From Opitutia bacterium ISCC 52 (lineage in GTDB: Bacteria; Verrucomicrobiota; Verrucomicrobiia; Opitutales; UBA2995), in NCBI GenBank assembly GCA_014529675.2, contig CP076040.1:1550001-1614000 (forward strand): a stretch of 64,000 nucleotides of DNA, in the 5' to 3' direction. Under the pieces are notes generated by a model. It ran no database searches, was not told the DNA's origin, and saw only the letters and a list, made by a program, of their open reading frames with translations. A program made the position numbers and the translations under genes. Positions 24,695-35,819 of this stretch are shown here, piece after piece (within the stretch, counting starts at the first letter, position 1; each line of letters opens with the position of its first letter).

Positions 24695-25732
24695 TTAGCG
24701 AATGGCTATAGGTCGCAGTGTGAATCCTGCGGTGGTTCCTTTGATCTTGTTGGTTGAGCACACGTAGGCGAACTCATAAACTTTATCAGCCGCTAGATCG
24801 TCCAGGTAGTGTAACTCTCCGATGTGCACTCCCTGGCGAATGAGCAGGTAGTTGTGGACGGGAATGAAGGTATTGTACTCTTTGACAAGGGCATCCATTT
24901 CCTCAGGTCGTGGGGCTCGTTCTAAACCGCTCGTGTCACTTCCGATCAACATCGAACCTTGTTCTTCAACGAGCCACTTAGCACCTTCGAGCGTCAATCC
25001 TGCTGTGTCGTGGGCGAGAATCTTCTCCCGATCTTCTAGTTTATCCCAATATCGGATCGATCCCGTCCGGAGGAGGACCACATCGCCGGGAGCTAGTTGC
25101 GTACCTTGTTTCTTAAGAGCACCTTGCAGGTCTTCAATTGTTATCCCGTAGTGTGGAGGTAGGACGGATACGCCTTTATAGCTGGCTACATCGATGAGTA
25201 CTCCGCGAGCGATAATAGAAGGGATGGTTGTCGCATCGCATTTGCGAATGCCCCAATCACCACCCCAGTCGGCTTCTGTAAAGCCGTTGTACCAATGGTT
25301 GTCTTTGCCTTCAACCACATGACCCAGGCCATCTATTTGAGTGGCGACGTTGTCGTTAATAAATAAAGCGCAACTATGCCAAGCCGTTCCTCCTTCATCA
25401 GTAGGAAAGCCGCCCTGGCGTTTTACGCCTTCCGGAGTACGGAAGGTCATGATCTCTCCGGGACTGTGTCCCGGCCATTTGAATGAATCACGATCGTAGG
25501 TCACGCCCAGGTCATAGGACTTGCCCGACTTCGCCAGCTTCAGTGCGGCTAGTTTGCTGGCATCCGTCATTTCGTTCAGTGACCCCACTTCGTCTTCCGC
25601 TCCCCAGACCCAACCCCAACCGTTTCCTTTTTTCCATTTCTTCATGCCAGAATCGCCGGCGTAAGTTAATGAGGGTAGAAATACGAAGACAGTTAGTAGA
25701 GCCAAATGAGATATCTTAAATATGCGTTTCAT
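24695..25732 (-). CDS. Secreted cyclase-family (kynurenine-formamidase-like fold) hydrolase
   Basis: The 345-residue protein belongs to the cyclase family (PF04199 type), metal-dependent hydrolases that include kynurenine formamidases and isatin hydrolases. A signal peptide is present ('HLALLTVFVFLPSLTYAG'). The metal motif HxGTHxDxxxH appears as 'NDNVATQIDGLGHV': the middle His is Gln, while Asp and the last His are kept, as in a large subgroup of bacterial members. 'DVVLLRTG' and 'DTAGLTLEGAKWL' are further family blocks. It lies 7 bases upstream of a sulfatase on the same strand, which suggests a role in processing a glycan-derived or aromatic lactone, but no substrate can be read from sequence. 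Confidence 0.85.
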   Translation of the reverse strand: MKRIFKISHLALLTVFVFLPSLTYAGDSGMKKWKKGNGWGWVWGAEDEVGSLNEMTDASKLAALKLAKSGKSYDLGVTYDRDSFKWPGHSPGEIMTFRTPEGVKRQGGFPTDEGGTAWHSCALFINDNVATQIDGLGHVVEGKDNHWYNGFTEADWGGDWGIRKCDATTIPSIIARGVLIDVASYKGVSVLPPHYGITIEDLQGALKKQGTQLAPGDVVLLRTGSIRYWDKLEDREKILAHDTAGLTLEGAKWLVEEQGSMLIGSDTSGLERAPRPEEMDALVKEYNTFIPVHNYLLIRQGVHIGELHYLDDLAADKVYEFAYVCSTNKIKGTTAGFTLRPIAIR

Positions 25733-25753
25733 GAGCTGTGGTTGTTTGTCGGA

Positions 25754-28402
25754 TTAATTAAATTCTATCCAGTTGAGGCCGATGGTTTGTCCATCAGGTT
25801 GGTCAAAGTGCACTACGACGCAGACATTCGAAAGTCCCTTCGCATTTTGGAGGGAGGCGCCGATCTCGGAGTATGCATGGTTCTCGGTAACGGGAATTTG
25901 GATACTAGAAAGGAGGGGGCCGTTGGGGGATCCATTGCGGAGTTCGATACGGCCCGTTCTGGATCCCAGGTTGGCTGCGTTAGCGGTTATGTCGGTAATG
26001 CCCTCAAGGTCGAGTTCTTTCCAGATAATATAGTCGCCATCTGTGAAATGGCCGAGAATACCCCCGTCGCCAGCCATGTCTACGTATTCCATGCCCGAGG
26101 CTTCATCGTAAAGGGCCGCTTTCTTCTTACGAGCGTGAAGAATGACTGAGGATTCTCCTCTTAGGGGAGCAGCGTTACCAGATCCTTGGTCAGTATATTC
26201 TGCAGTGAGGACGAAAACACCTCCGTCAGTCCGGATGCCTTCTCCGGGGACGGGCGGTACTGTCCAGTTGTTAGTGGTGGCTCGTCGTGGCGTGGTCCAC
26301 GTTCCTTGATTTCCTAACTTGGGAGCATTAGCGGATTCGTGCGTGAGTGACAAAATCCAGTTCACCATCTGGCGGGCTTGGTTGATATTGTGTTGCGGAT
26401 GAGGGGGCATCGGAAGTTCTCCCCAGATCCCGGTTCCGCCAGACAGGATTTTTTGCGCCAGCATTTCTAAGGCAGCTGAATCACCGGTGTATTTATCCGT
26501 AACGGATTGGTAAGGCGGTCCTGCAGAGGCAGCGTCGGATAGGTGGCATGAGAAACAAGTGCTTTGACGCATCAATGCCAATCCGGGGTGGGTGAATTCG
26601 TCCTCCTCCTTGGATGCGTACCGACGGTTTCGATACTCCCCTTGAACGGCGACTAATGAAGGATTTACGGCCTCGCTGTCAACATCACTTAGCTCGACGG
26701 AATAAGCGATCTCTGTTTCCCAATCGAAAAAGGAACCGTGGGCAGGTTGAGTGAAGGTTAATTGAGGCCGTGCATTACCCACCTGAATCGTTTCTGTGAC
26801 GGTATGCGAGCCACGACCAGGGTCTTCAGCTGTGAGTCCCAATTTGTACGAGCCGGGTTCTCTGAATGTATGAGTAAAGGTAGAGCCCTTGCTCTGTGCT
26901 CGGCCATCTACAGACCAGGTGTAGTTGAGCTGGTCGCCGTCCGCATCGGTTGACTCGGATGCATCGAACTCGAGTGTCAGCGGGTGCCGGCCCGCTGTTT
27001 CCAGCGCGTTTAACTTGGCCACAGGGTTTCGATTCCCTCGACGGTAAATAATACGGACGATGCGGCTATCCTGGTTTTCCCACCACATGTCACCGTATTC
27101 GATCATGTACAATGCACCGTCAGAACCGAACTTGATGTCGATGGGGCGTCGAAGATCCCGGTTTTGCATAAAAGGTCGAAAATCGAGGTCCTCAGTTGTT
27201 GGGTCAATGGTCTGGATCCAGTTACGCATCCATTCATAAATTAGAACACGTCCATCAAAGGCCTTGGGAAACTGGATGGTCGATGGAATCGAAGGATCAA
27301 AATGGTATACTGGACCCGCCATCATGGAACGGCCACCGCTACCCATAGTTGGAAACATTTTCGATTCGGTGCTGGGGTACCAAATGAGCGCCGCCTTGGC
27401 AGGTGGAAGATCTTTGGTGCCCGTATTGTTGGGAGAGTTGTTTTTGGGGCTAGCGGGATCGTAGCGTTCGATTTCCTCGTTCTTTTCAAAGTCCCAAACA
27501 GGTAAGGCTTCATTGTCCCCCACAAAGGAAGGCCAGCCGAAATTAGAAGCTTCGGTGGCAACGTTGAGTTCGTCGTACCCCAAGGGGTTGATGCCCAGCT
27601 CGGGTAGAATATTTGGTCCAACGTCACCGATGTAAAGCGCCCCGGTTTTGTCGTCGACGGCGATGCGAAAGGGATTGCGTAAGCCCATGGCATAGATCTC
27701 TGGATGGCCGTCCTTCCCATCCGGGAAGAGGTTGTCCCTGGGAGTCGTATAACTGCCGTCCTTTTCGGGATGAATTCTCAAGATTTTTCCGCGGTAATCG
27801 CGAGAATTGGCAGCCGAACGATAGGCGTCCCAGTTGATTCGATCAGGTCGCCTGTCTACCGGCAATCCAGGGTCGAAGTGACAGTTGTCACCATTACCGA
27901 TATAAAGGTCTCCGTTGTCACTCATCCACATGGCGCCACCCATGTGGAATATGTGTTCGTCGTCGTACGGCCAGCTGAGCAGTTCAACTTCTGAACTCGA
28001 AGCCATATGATCGTCTTTAACCGTAAATCGACTGACGCGCATAGTGGTTGGTTTGTCGGCAGGGCAGAAAAGAACATAGAGGAAACCGCTTTCCAGAAAA
28101 TCCTTGGCCACGGCCATACCGAGAAGACCGACTTCGCCTTTGGCAAAGGTATCTACTCCTCCTAACTGGAGTACTTCTCCCGATACTCGATCCCAGCGTT
28201 TTACGGTACCTCGAAATTCCACGAACACAATATCTCCGTTGGGTAGAACCTCCAGCTGCATGGCGTCGAGACTGGCGGGCACTAAAATCTCTCGTTCAAA
28301 GCGGTCAGGGTCGTAATCCTGGGAGATGGCTTCCTGCTGGCTGAATCCCATCCACAGGATCGATGAAAAGAGGACGATACGAAGTTTGAGGATCGAATTC
28401 AT
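25754..28402 (-). CDS. Exported GSDH-type propeller with PKD, cytochrome c and C-terminal sandwich domain
   Basis: ATG at 28402 gives an 882-residue protein with signal peptide ('LRIVLFSSILWMGFSQQEAISQ'); an ATG 15 codons earlier adds residues before the basic n-region and is less likely. Residues about 35-460 are a glucose/sorbosone-dehydrogenase-type six-bladed propeller ('GDNCHFDPG', 'GLRNPFRIAVDDKTGALYIGDVG'). About 470-560 is a PKD domain ('LEFDASESTDADGDQLNYTW'). A CFSCH heme motif lies near residue 615, inside a cytochrome c-like segment. The last 150 residues resemble a CBM6-type sandwich ('GIRTDGGVFVLTAEY', ending 'IGLNWIEFN'). Known relatives are membrane-side oxidoreductases of unknown sugar; electrons probably leave through the heme. 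The upstream 260 bases, shared with the divergent DUF1592 gene, hold no gene. Confidence 0.9.
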   Translation of the reverse strand: MNSILKLRIVLFSSILWMGFSQQEAISQDYDPDRFEREILVPASLDAMQLEVLPNGDIVFVEFRGTVKRWDRVSGEVLQLGGVDTFAKGEVGLLGMAVAKDFLESGFLYVLFCPADKPTTMRVSRFTVKDDHMASSSEVELLSWPYDDEHIFHMGGAMWMSDNGDLYIGNGDNCHFDPGLPVDRRPDRINWDAYRSAANSRDYRGKILRIHPEKDGSYTTPRDNLFPDGKDGHPEIYAMGLRNPFRIAVDDKTGALYIGDVGPNILPELGINPLGYDELNVATEASNFGWPSFVGDNEALPVWDFEKNEEIERYDPASPKNNSPNNTGTKDLPPAKAALIWYPSTESKMFPTMGSGGRSMMAGPVYHFDPSIPSTIQFPKAFDGRVLIYEWMRNWIQTIDPTTEDLDFRPFMQNRDLRRPIDIKFGSDGALYMIEYGDMWWENQDSRIVRIIYRRGNRNPVAKLNALETAGRHPLTLEFDASESTDADGDQLNYTWSVDGRAQSKGSTFTHTFREPGSYKLGLTAEDPGRGSHTVTETIQVGNARPQLTFTQPAHGSFFDWETEIAYSVELSDVDSEAVNPSLVAVQGEYRNRRYASKEEDEFTHPGLALMRQSTCFSCHLSDAASAGPPYQSVTDKYTGDSAALEMLAQKILSGGTGIWGELPMPPHPQHNINQARQMVNWILSLTHESANAPKLGNQGTWTTPRRATTNNWTVPPVPGEGIRTDGGVFVLTAEYTDQGSGNAAPLRGESSVILHARKKKAALYDEASGMEYVDMAGDGGILGHFTDGDYIIWKELDLEGITDITANAANLGSRTGRIELRNGSPNGPLLSSIQIPVTENHAYSEIGASLQNAKGLSNVCVVVHFDQPDGQTIGLNWIEFN

Positions 28403-28596
28403 GAAAGCGGTTGATTGAGAAGAAGCCGTTTCGCGGTTTGGTCGCAAAGGGCCGACCTCTAAACTATTTCAGTTGTTGGGGCTTCCTCAAGCCTTTTGCC
28501 AGCATTCGAACGATATTTGTTTCCTTAAAAAAATATTTTGGATCGTATGTGGTATTCGGATACCCAGATCGGCGATTTACGAATAGCTATAATTCG

Positions 28597-28627
28597 TTGA
28601 CACCGCTTTGTTTACTGATTGTGTAAT
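28597..28627 (+). promoter_or_regulatory. Possible sigma-70 promoter for the DUF1592-DUF1552 pair
   Basis: TTGACA (28597-28602) and TGTAAT (28622-28627) lie 36 bases upstream of the ATG at 28663. The 19-base spacer is longer than ideal, so this is a weak call based only on consensus match. Confidence 0.3.
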
Positions 28628-28662
28628 GAACCTGCACTCCTTGATCTGATCTGCCCGAGAAA

Positions 28663-31600
28663 ATGACCCTGAGATCCGTTCATTTCGCTACCTCTGCCCC
28701 AGGTGTAACGGCTGGTAAATTCATCCGTTTGGGCTGCGTTTTGGCTATGATGTATGTGTTGTGCACCAAGCTGGCTCTGGGAGCGGATTGGGACGCTGCT
28801 TCTGCATTCCCTGTCATCAAAGAATACTGCTTTGACTGTCACAATGAGGAGAAAAGAAAAGGAAATGTGAATCTGGAGCCTCTTTTGGCGAATCACGATT
28901 TTGGAAAAGATTTTAAACTCTGGGAGCTAGCCTCAGAGATGCTGGAATTTGAAGACATGCCTCCGGTCGAGGAAGAGCAACCAAATGATGAGGAGCGGGA
29001 GCAGTTAGTGGACTTTATTAGAGGCGGTGTGCAATCAGCAATTGAGGAAAATGCAGGAGATCCAGGGAAGGTGGTGCTGCGTCGGCTCACCAGTGCTGAG
29101 TATGCTTACACGATTCAGGATTTGACTGGATTGAATCTGGGCTTGGAGAAAACCTTATTAGGGGATGCCGTTGGCGGAGAAGGCTTTTCTAATGTGGGTG
29201 ATGTTCAGTTTGTTCAAGACTCTACGATTGAGCAGTATTTGAAAGCGGCCAAACAAGTGGCTTCTCATGCGGTGATCGGAGCCGGACCATTGACCTTCTA
29301 CGACAACCCTGGGAAAACCGGACAAGAGCTCTCTGCGATTAATCGTATCCAATCTATATACCAAGAGCATGGCTTTAGCACGGGTGCAGGTGAGGGAGCT
29401 GAAGCCTTTGGACTGGAGCGCTATCCGAAGGCCTTCTTTGCTGCATGGCGCTACAAACATCGTCGTGCTCTGGGGGAACGATCTTTAAAACTGAAAGACT
29501 TGGCCGAATCAGAAAACCTCGAAATTCGATTTTTAGAACATATCTGGTCAGTGCTAAATGAAAAGGGTCTCAGGTTTCCTTCTACGGAAATTGTGAAAGC
29601 CTGGTATGAACTTCCTCTACCGAACTCGGGACCTGACTCCAAAGAAGAAGCCATTCGACGAGCATGTTCTGAGCTTTATGACTTATTGCAGAGTTGGCAA
29701 AAAGCATTGGCGGCAAACTCAATAGACGATGAAGAAGCTCCCGCTTTGACAGAAAAGAACTTTCGGCCAACCTTGGACTACTCATTCAGCACGCGAGTAA
29801 ACAAAGCGGAGAATGCCAAATATTCAACTGTTGAGATTTCAGTGGTCTCTGCAAGTGGTGAAGGTAAAGTTCCCGTTGTGCGATGGAAGGATCCTGAAAT
29901 CGTTTTCCGTGAATCGGGTGAAACCACATCCACCGTCGTTCCCTTAGCAGAGGTTGTGACTGAAGAAACACGTGCTGCCCTCAAATTCGGCCATGGTGTA
30001 GATGGGATGCCTGTTGAGCCAAACGAGTTCGTTACCGTAGGTTCTCAGGTACTCACCGTTCAATATGAGGTGTCGGGCGAAGTTCGCGGCACGGCACTGC
30101 ATGTTGATGTAGAACTCGATATTGAGCATGGGGATGATAGTATGGTGCGTTGTGTTGTTTTTGTTCCGCGCGTCGAGGGCGAGGAGGTTTCTGCAACAGG
30201 AGCTGCATCCGTTTTGTTGGCCAATCCTAATGGAGCCGAAACCGAAGCTCGAAAAAGAGGGGTAGCCGAATTCGCTCGCAAGTTGCCTCAGGTGTCACAT
30301 CGCAAACCTGCTCCTTCCGATCGCGATCCTATCCCTGAACCTTTTGACAATACTTACAACAAACCGGAGCGGAATGCCTTCCATTACATCATTAAGTATC
30401 ACCGCGATGATCGGTTTATTTATGAGAGTATTCTCGATTCCGACGGTCAGGAGGAGCTCGATCATGCCTGGGTAGACTTGCTGACATCCTTTGATTACCA
30501 TGACACCTTCATTCGCTTTATCGCCGATAAGTTTGATTTGGAGTTAGGGGATCTTGCGATGGCTGATTTGAGTCAGAGCTGGATTGATGAGCAGCCGGTC
30601 GAAGTTCGCGATTATATTCAGAGTTTGTATGACAATCATAGCAATGCTCAGGCAAAATTGAAAGCAGCCGAGAAAGGACACTTGGAAGATACCCTGGTAT
30701 TTGCCGAACAAGCATGGCGTAGACCTTTAACGCGCGATGAGCGGAAACGTCTTAAAACGTTTTATCAGCGTATCCGTGAAGAAGGAGAGTTAGGACATGA
30801 CGAGGCGACTCGCTTGTTGCTGGCTCGTGTTCTAACAGCTCCTGCGTTTCTATACCGTATAGAAGAATCGCCTAATCGAAAGAAGATGGTTCCGTTGTCT
30901 GATTATGCCTTAGCGAGTCGTTTAAGTTATTTTCTGTGGTCTTCCCAACCTGATGAAGAACTTCTTCGCGTGGCTGCTTCAGGTAAATTGAAAAAGCCCG
31001 ATGTTCTGGTGGCTCAGACCAAGCGAATGTTGAAGCATCCCAATGCTCGTAGGTTTGCCACTGAATTTTTTGGTCAGTGGTTTGGTTTCTATCGTTTTGA
31101 TGAATACAAGGGGGTCGATACAACCAAATTTACAGAATTCACTGATTCTTTGAAGGCTTCCATGTATGAAGAAGCTGTCTCTTCTTTTGAGTACTTAGTG
31201 AGAAAAGATCGATCTGTTTCGGATATCCTATTTGCGAATCATAGTTTCTTAAACGAGGAACTCGCTTCCCATTATGGTATCGATCTGGCGAATACAGATA
31301 AGGGAGAACTCGTGAAAGTATCTGATCTGGGAGATCAGCACCGAGGCGGATTGCTTCAGTTAGGTGCAGTACTTACAGTGACATCCGCTCCGTTGCGGAC
31401 AAGTGCAGTCAAACGAGGCGATTGGATTCTTCGGCGTATTTTGGGAACTCCCGTACCATCGCCCCCTGCTGATGTTGGGTCGATTCCTGCGGACGAAGTG
31501 TTACCGGATGGTCTCACCGTGCGACAGAGGTTGGAAGCGCATCGAAGCGATGCCTCTTGTGTGAATTGTCATTCGCGTATGGATCCACTAGGGTTTGCAT

Positions 31601-31974
31601 TGGAGAATTTTGATCCTGTAGGACGCTGGCGAGATACCTATGCGGACGGGCAAGCAATCGAAACCTCAGGGACTCTCAATACCGGAGTCGAAATACCGGA
31701 TCTCCAAGGTTTACTGAGTTACTTGGGCGAGAATAAAACCCAGGTAAACCGCAATTTGAGCGCTAAATTGCTGGGTTATGCCCTTGGACGCGCTGAAATT
31801 ATTTCAGATCGTCCTTTGATCGATCAGATGGTGAAAAGCATCTCAAAGGATGAGCGATTTTCAAATCTTGTTGTGCAAGTGGTAACAAGTCCTCAGTTTC
31901 TCAATCAACGTGGCCGTGGTATGGATGCAGATATGGCCGCCATTGAACCTAAGAATGACCCAACAGAAGGCTAA
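28663..31974 (+). CDS. DUF1592-family large exported cytochrome-like protein
   Basis: This 1103-residue protein follows the PSCyt/DUF1587-DUF1595-DUF1592-DUF1588-DUF1585 order typical of Planctomycetota and Verrucomicrobiota. An N-terminal '[20 protein letters not shown]' supplies one CxxCH; '[21 protein letters not shown]' is the DUF1587 part. '[22 protein letters not shown]' (two blocks) and '[17 protein letters not shown]' mark DUF1595/1592, '[22 protein letters not shown]' DUF1588, and '[20 protein letters not shown]' DUF1585 with a second CxxCH. A hydrophobic segment at about 24-41 should export it. Function is unproven; these large heme proteins always occur beside a DUF1552 partner, as here with a one-base gap. 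Confidence 0.92.
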   Translation: MTLRSVHFATSAPGVTAGKFIRLGCVLAMMYVLCTKLALGADWDAASAFPVIKEYCFDCHNEEKRKGNVNLEPLLANHDFGKDFKLWELASEMLEFEDMPPVEEEQPNDEEREQLVDFIRGGVQSAIEENAGDPGKVVLRRLTSAEYAYTIQDLTGLNLGLEKTLLGDAVGGEGFSNVGDVQFVQDSTIEQYLKAAKQVASHAVIGAGPLTFYDNPGKTGQELSAINRIQSIYQEHGFSTGAGEGAEAFGLERYPKAFFAAWRYKHRRALGERSLKLKDLAESENLEIRFLEHIWSVLNEKGLRFPSTEIVKAWYELPLPNSGPDSKEEAIRRACSELYDLLQSWQKALAANSIDDEEAPALTEKNFRPTLDYSFSTRVNKAENAKYSTVEISVVSASGEGKVPVVRWKDPEIVFRESGETTSTVVPLAEVVTEETRAALKFGHGVDGMPVEPNEFVTVGSQVLTVQYEVSGEVRGTALHVDVELDIEHGDDSMVRCVVFVPRVEGEEVSATGAASVLLANPNGAETEARKRGVAEFARKLPQVSHRKPAPSDRDPIPEPFDNTYNKPERNAFHYIIKYHRDDRFIYESILDSDGQEELDHAWVDLLTSFDYHDTFIRFIADKFDLELGDLAMADLSQSWIDEQPVEVRDYIQSLYDNHSNAQAKLKAAEKGHLEDTLVFAEQAWRRPLTRDERKRLKTFYQRIREEGELGHDEATRLLLARVLTAPAFLYRIEESPNRKKMVPLSDYALASRLSYFLWSSQPDEELLRVAASGKLKKPDVLVAQTKRMLKHPNARRFATEFFGQWFGFYRFDEYKGVDTTKFTEFTDSLKASMYEEAVSSFEYLVRKDRSVSDILFANHSFLNEELASHYGIDLANTDKGELVKVSDLGDQHRGGLLQLGAVLTVTSAPLRTSAVKRGDWILRRILGTPVPSPPADVGSIPADEVLPDGLTVRQRLEAHRSDASCVNCHSRMDPLGFALENFDPVGRWRDTYADGQAIETSGTLNTGVEIPDLQGLLSYLGENKTQVNRNLSAKLLGYALGRAEIISDRPLIDQMVKSISKDERFSNLVVQVVTSPQFLNQRGRGMDADMAAIEPKNDPTEG

Positions 31975-31975
31975 G

Positions 31976-33337
31976 ATGAAATCCCCTAGATCCAATACAT
32001 CTATTTCACGCCGCAACTTTCTCCGAGGGGCGGGTGTCGCCCTGGCTTTGCCTTGGATGGAATCTTTACCTCTGAGAGCTGCCGAAACAGTAGCACAATC
32101 CGCAAGCAAGGTTTCGAACAGTCCTCCGGTTCGTTTTGGTTGTATCTATTTTTCAAATGGAGTGGAGCCCGCTCATTGGTGGGCTAAGAATGAAGGGAGA
32201 GGAACAGAGATCGGGCAGGGGCTCACCCCGATCGCTCCCTACCTTAATGATCTGAATTTTATTCGCGGGCTCTACAATGAGCAGGCTGTATTGCACAAGA
32301 GTGCCCATCTAGGCCGTGTGCCAAATTTGCTTTCAGGTGCCTGGGTAAGTACGGAACAGAGCGACCTTCGTGTGGGTAAGACCATGGACCAAGTGCTGGC
32401 GCAACAAATAGGTCAACAAACACAGATCCCTAGTTTGATTCTTGGGATTGAGCCGACTGAGCTGCGTCTCGAAGACGGCCTGTCGATGCTTTATGGATCT
32501 TGCATTTCCTGGACTTCAGATACGAAGCCGGCCATGAAGGAAATCTATCCGGCTCGCGTGTTTGATCAATTAGTCGGTGATGGTAGAGATCGCCGTTGGG
32601 ACCGCAGTATTCTCGATGAAGTCTTAACGGACGCAAAAGGGCTGAAACGCAAAGTGGGTCGTTACGATCAGGAAAAATTGGATGACTATTTAGACTCTAT
32701 TCGTGATGTTGAGAAACGGATCGAACATGCAAATCGTGAGCAGCGCTTGGAGGGATGGAGACCGTCTTTGATAGCACCGAATATGGAGCGACCGGCAGAG
32801 CAGCTTCCTCAAAATATTCCGGATCACATGAAGCTGATGATGGATCTGATTGTCTTGGCCTTTCAGATGGACAAGACACGAATTGCCACATGCATGTTAA
32901 ATAATGATTTGTCGCAAATGAATTTCGGTTTCCTCGAAGGAGTGCAAGGTAGCTTGCACCTCGACCTGACGCACAATGGCAAGGATCCTGAGCTTGAGGC
33001 AATGTACCTAAGGACCAATCAATTTCACACTCAGCAATTTGCTTATCTCCTCGAACGAATGAAGAATATCGACGAAGGCGGTAGTTCTCTACTGGACAAT
33101 TCGATGATTATGTTCTGTTCCAACTTATTCGATGGAGACAAACACCAGGCAGATCACATGCCCATTTTACTCGCAGGCCAAGCGGGTGGAAAACTGAAAA
33201 CGGGCCGTATCCTTGACTATAAGGATTCTGGTGACGCGAATCGAAGAGCGTGTAGTCTTTACCTTTCGGTCATGGACCGTATGGGAGTTAGCTTGCCGCA
33301 GTTTGGAGATACCACGCGGCGATTAGCTAATATTTGA
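31976..33337 (+). CDS. DUF1552 protein with Tat signal
   Basis: ATG at 31976 lies one base after the upstream stop and gives 453 residues. The N-terminus '[20 protein letters not shown]' is a twin-arginine export signal. The body has the DUF1552 pattern ('[20 protein letters not shown]', '[12 protein letters not shown]', '[21 protein letters not shown]'). This domain is related in fold to alkaline-phosphatase-like DUF1501 proteins and almost always pairs with a DUF1592 cytochrome, implying one exported complex. An in-frame ATG at 31955 would overlap the upstream gene and push the Tat motif inward, so it is not preferred. Confidence 0.93.
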   Translation: MKSPRSNTSISRRNFLRGAGVALALPWMESLPLRAAETVAQSASKVSNSPPVRFGCIYFSNGVEPAHWWAKNEGRGTEIGQGLTPIAPYLNDLNFIRGLYNEQAVLHKSAHLGRVPNLLSGAWVSTEQSDLRVGKTMDQVLAQQIGQQTQIPSLILGIEPTELRLEDGLSMLYGSCISWTSDTKPAMKEIYPARVFDQLVGDGRDRRWDRSILDEVLTDAKGLKRKVGRYDQEKLDDYLDSIRDVEKRIEHANREQRLEGWRPSLIAPNMERPAEQLPQNIPDHMKLMMDLIVLAFQMDKTRIATCMLNNDLSQMNFGFLEGVQGSLHLDLTHNGKDPELEAMYLRTNQFHTQQFAYLLERMKNIDEGGSSLLDNSMIMFCSNLFDGDKHQADHMPILLAGQAGGKLKTGRILDYKDSGDANRRACSLYLSVMDRMGVSLPQFGDTTRRLANI

Positions 33338-33463
33338 AGGTAGTTGGTTCTCCTAGAAGTAAAACTATAGCCGGAATTAAGCTGATTTACTGCTATTCTG
33401 GTAAAAAATAATTTAAAGGTACTCCGGGAGGATTTCCTCATTTTAACTTCATCTTAAGGGGAA

Positions 33464-34531
33464 ATGATCATCGGACCGATTTCCCGGTTGGCCACAGTCG
33501 CAAATGAAGTGGCTAGTAAAGGTGATTATTCAATGCGAGCACAAGTCGATGGGAATGATGAGGTAGGGGTTCTGACTAGCACCTTTAATGATATGCTTAG
33601 CCGGATTGAAGATTCTGATAGTGATTTGCGTGAGGCATACAAACAACTGGAGAGCGAAGTTACAGAACGTGAGCGTCTTCAGGATGATTTGGTGAAAACC
33701 TCCCGTGTTGCTTCGGGTATGGCGGAGGTAGCTACCGGAGTATTACACAATGTAGGGAATGTGCTAAATACGGTGAATTTGTCGGTTCACAGTATTGAGG
33801 ACCAATCAGGAGCCAGCCGTCTAACCCACCTGAGCCAGGTGGTGGATATCTTAGAGTCTCATCAGAGTGCTCTGGCCGATTTTTTAACGACTGACAAACG
33901 CGGGATAGCTCTCCCGGGTTTTCTCGCTAAGGTAACATCCTTTTTAAGGGCTGAAAACGAAGAGATGCGAGACGAAGTAAAACGCTTGGTCCGTAATATT
34001 GAGCACATTAAGGAGATTGTCTCTACGCAACAGAATTTGGCTAAAGGACTAGGGGTATCCGATGACTTGGATCCCGTTTCAATAGTAGAAGAAGCCTTAT
34101 CCTTAAATAAGGATATATTTGAAAAGCATAGTATCGAATTAGTGAAAGAATTTGAGGGTGTGCCGACCATTTTAGGTGACCGACATAAAATCATTCAAAT
34201 TCTTGTTAACCTGCTAACGAATGCTAGGGATGCCATGCAAGTTATTGATACATACCGCAGAAAGATCACCATTCGTATTCAAGTAATGGATTATGAGTCG
34301 GTTGGAATAAAAATTATCGATTCTGGTTTAGGAATTAAACCATCGGATTTACCTAACATTTTCCACCATGGTTTCACGACCAAAGCGGACGGACATGGAT
34401 TTGGACTACACATGAGTGCATTAAGTGCTCAAGAGATGGGTGGTTCATTGAACGTCCACAGTGAAGGTTATGGAAGGGGAGCTGAATTTACACTTTGTAT
34501 GCCACTCGCAACTGAACCCGCATTAGTATGA
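33464..34531 (+). CDS. Histidine kinase starting inside its HAMP domain
   Basis: The 355-residue product begins '[45 protein letters not shown]' (read in parts), which is a HAMP domain from its first 'PI..L' onward with no transmembrane or sensor part before it. An in-frame TAA sits three codons upstream of the ATG and AAGGGG precedes it at good ribosome-binding distance. A coiled linker leads to an H-box '[14 protein letters not shown]' (H95) and a HATPase domain ('[10 protein letters not shown]', 'DSGLGIKP', '[15 protein letters not shown]'). Either the sensor part was lost, or the kinase now works in the cytoplasm. Its TGA overlaps the ATG of the next gene by four bases (ATGA), so the two act together. 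Confidence 0.85.
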   Translation: MIIGPISRLATVANEVASKGDYSMRAQVDGNDEVGVLTSTFNDMLSRIEDSDSDLREAYKQLESEVTERERLQDDLVKTSRVASGMAEVATGVLHNVGNVLNTVNLSVHSIEDQSGASRLTHLSQVVDILESHQSALADFLTTDKRGIALPGFLAKVTSFLRAENEEMRDEVKRLVRNIEHIKEIVSTQQNLAKGLGVSDDLDPVSIVEEALSLNKDIFEKHSIELVKEFEGVPTILGDRHKIIQILVNLLTNARDAMQVIDTYRRKITIRIQVMDYESVGIKIIDSGLGIKPSDLPNIFHHGFTTKADGHGFGLHMSALSAQEMGGSLNVHSEGYGRGAEFTLCMPLATEPALV

Positions 34532-35814
34532 GCAGTCTATTAAAACCCAACAGAAGAATATTACTCGTGGACGACAATCCAGCGATCCACGAAGATTTTA
34601 AACGTGTACTCTTGAAAGATGATTCCAAAGCCCGAGATTTGGATGCAGATGCAGCGGCTTTATTTGGCTACGAAGAAGAATCGTGTGATTTTGGAGATAC
34701 TCCATTTGATCTAGATTCAGCTCACCAAGGAGAGGATGCATTAGAGAAAGTTAAGGAGTCGCTGGCCGAAAATAATCCTTATGCGCTGGCTTTTGTAGAC
34801 ATGAGAATGCCTCCCGGCTGGGACGGTTTGAAGACCATTGAAGAAATATGGAAGGTGGATAGCTCCATTCAGATCGTAATATGTACCGCTTATTCAGATA
34901 AAAGCTGGAAAGAGATTCGAGATACATTGACCGAACGTGATCGTTGGATGGTTGTGAAAAAACCCTTTGATCAAATAGAGGTCTTACAGCTGGCGCATGC
35001 ACTTACATCCAAATGGGATTTGAAGAAAGCTACAGAGCTTCGAGAGCAAGCACTTGAGCAGGTGGTGATGTCTCGCACTGAGCAGCTAACGGCTGCACTA
35101 CAAACGAATTCTGATTTTTTAAATCATGTGAGTCACGAAATGCTGACTCCCATGAATGGTATCCTTGGTTATTTAGATCTCCTGTCTGAACCCTGTGATG
35201 AAGATGAAGAAGGTGAGTATGTACAGGAAGCCAAAGGATGCGGTGAACACCTGTTAAGATTGATAAATCAGGTATTGGCATACAATGAAGCAGGAGCTGA
35301 TGAAGTGAAGCCTTTGGCGACTTCGGTGAATGTGCATGAATGGCTTCCTGGTATAGTCAATGATGCGATTCAGGAGGAGGCGAAAAAGAAGAGTCTAGGT
35401 ATTTCTATAGATGTAGCCGCTAGCGTTCATAATCACTATCACATGCCGGATAATATTGTGGGCCGTGTTCTGACCATATTGGTAGAGAATGCCATAAAAT
35501 TTACGCAGTCTGGCACCATTACCTTGTCGGTGGAGCCTAGTGATCAGAATGCTTCCGATTTATTATTCAAAGTTGCAGATACTGGAGTAGGTTTGAGCGA
35601 AGAGCAGTTGAAATTAATCAATATTCCTTTCGCCCAGATAGATGGCTCCTATACGAGAAGCAATGATGGGATAGGAATCGGACTTCCTTTGGTTCGTCGG
35701 CTATTAGGCCTGATTGGTTCTAATCTTGAGATTGAATCGACAGGCGTTGAAGGGACTTGTGTCTCTTTCTATGTTACAGCGGTTCTCGGAGAACGTATAG
35801 ATCAAGCGATGTGA
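34528..35814 (+). CDS. Receiver-histidine kinase hybrid
   Basis: 428 residues. Residues 10-160 form a receiver domain with acidic pocket D15-D16, phospho-acceptor D91 ('FVDMRMPP'), T120 and K144/K145. It carries an insertion of about 25 residues (36-60), seen in this subgroup that begins 'ILLVDDNPAIHEDFKRVL'. A coiled segment leads to H203 in 'NHVSHEMLTPMNGIL', then HATPase boxes ('VENAIKFTQSG', 'DTGVGLSEEQ', 'GIGIGLPLVRRL'). There is no DNA-binding output, so the pair with the preceding kinase forms a relay that needs a partner elsewhere. It is tail-to-tail with an oxidoreductase, 5 bases apart. Confidence 0.9.
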   Translation: MSSLLKPNRRILLVDDNPAIHEDFKRVLLKDDSKARDLDADAAALFGYEEESCDFGDTPFDLDSAHQGEDALEKVKESLAENNPYALAFVDMRMPPGWDGLKTIEEIWKVDSSIQIVICTAYSDKSWKEIRDTLTERDRWMVVKKPFDQIEVLQLAHALTSKWDLKKATELREQALEQVVMSRTEQLTAALQTNSDFLNHVSHEMLTPMNGILGYLDLLSEPCDEDEEGEYVQEAKGCGEHLLRLINQVLAYNEAGADEVKPLATSVNVHEWLPGIVNDAIQEEAKKKSLGISIDVAASVHNHYHMPDNIVGRVLTILVENAIKFTQSGTITLSVEPSDQNASDLLFKVADTGVGLSEEQLKLINIPFAQIDGSYTRSNDGIGIGLPLVRRLLGLIGSNLEIESTGVEGTCVSFYVTAVLGERIDQAM

Positions 35815-35819
35815 AAAGT

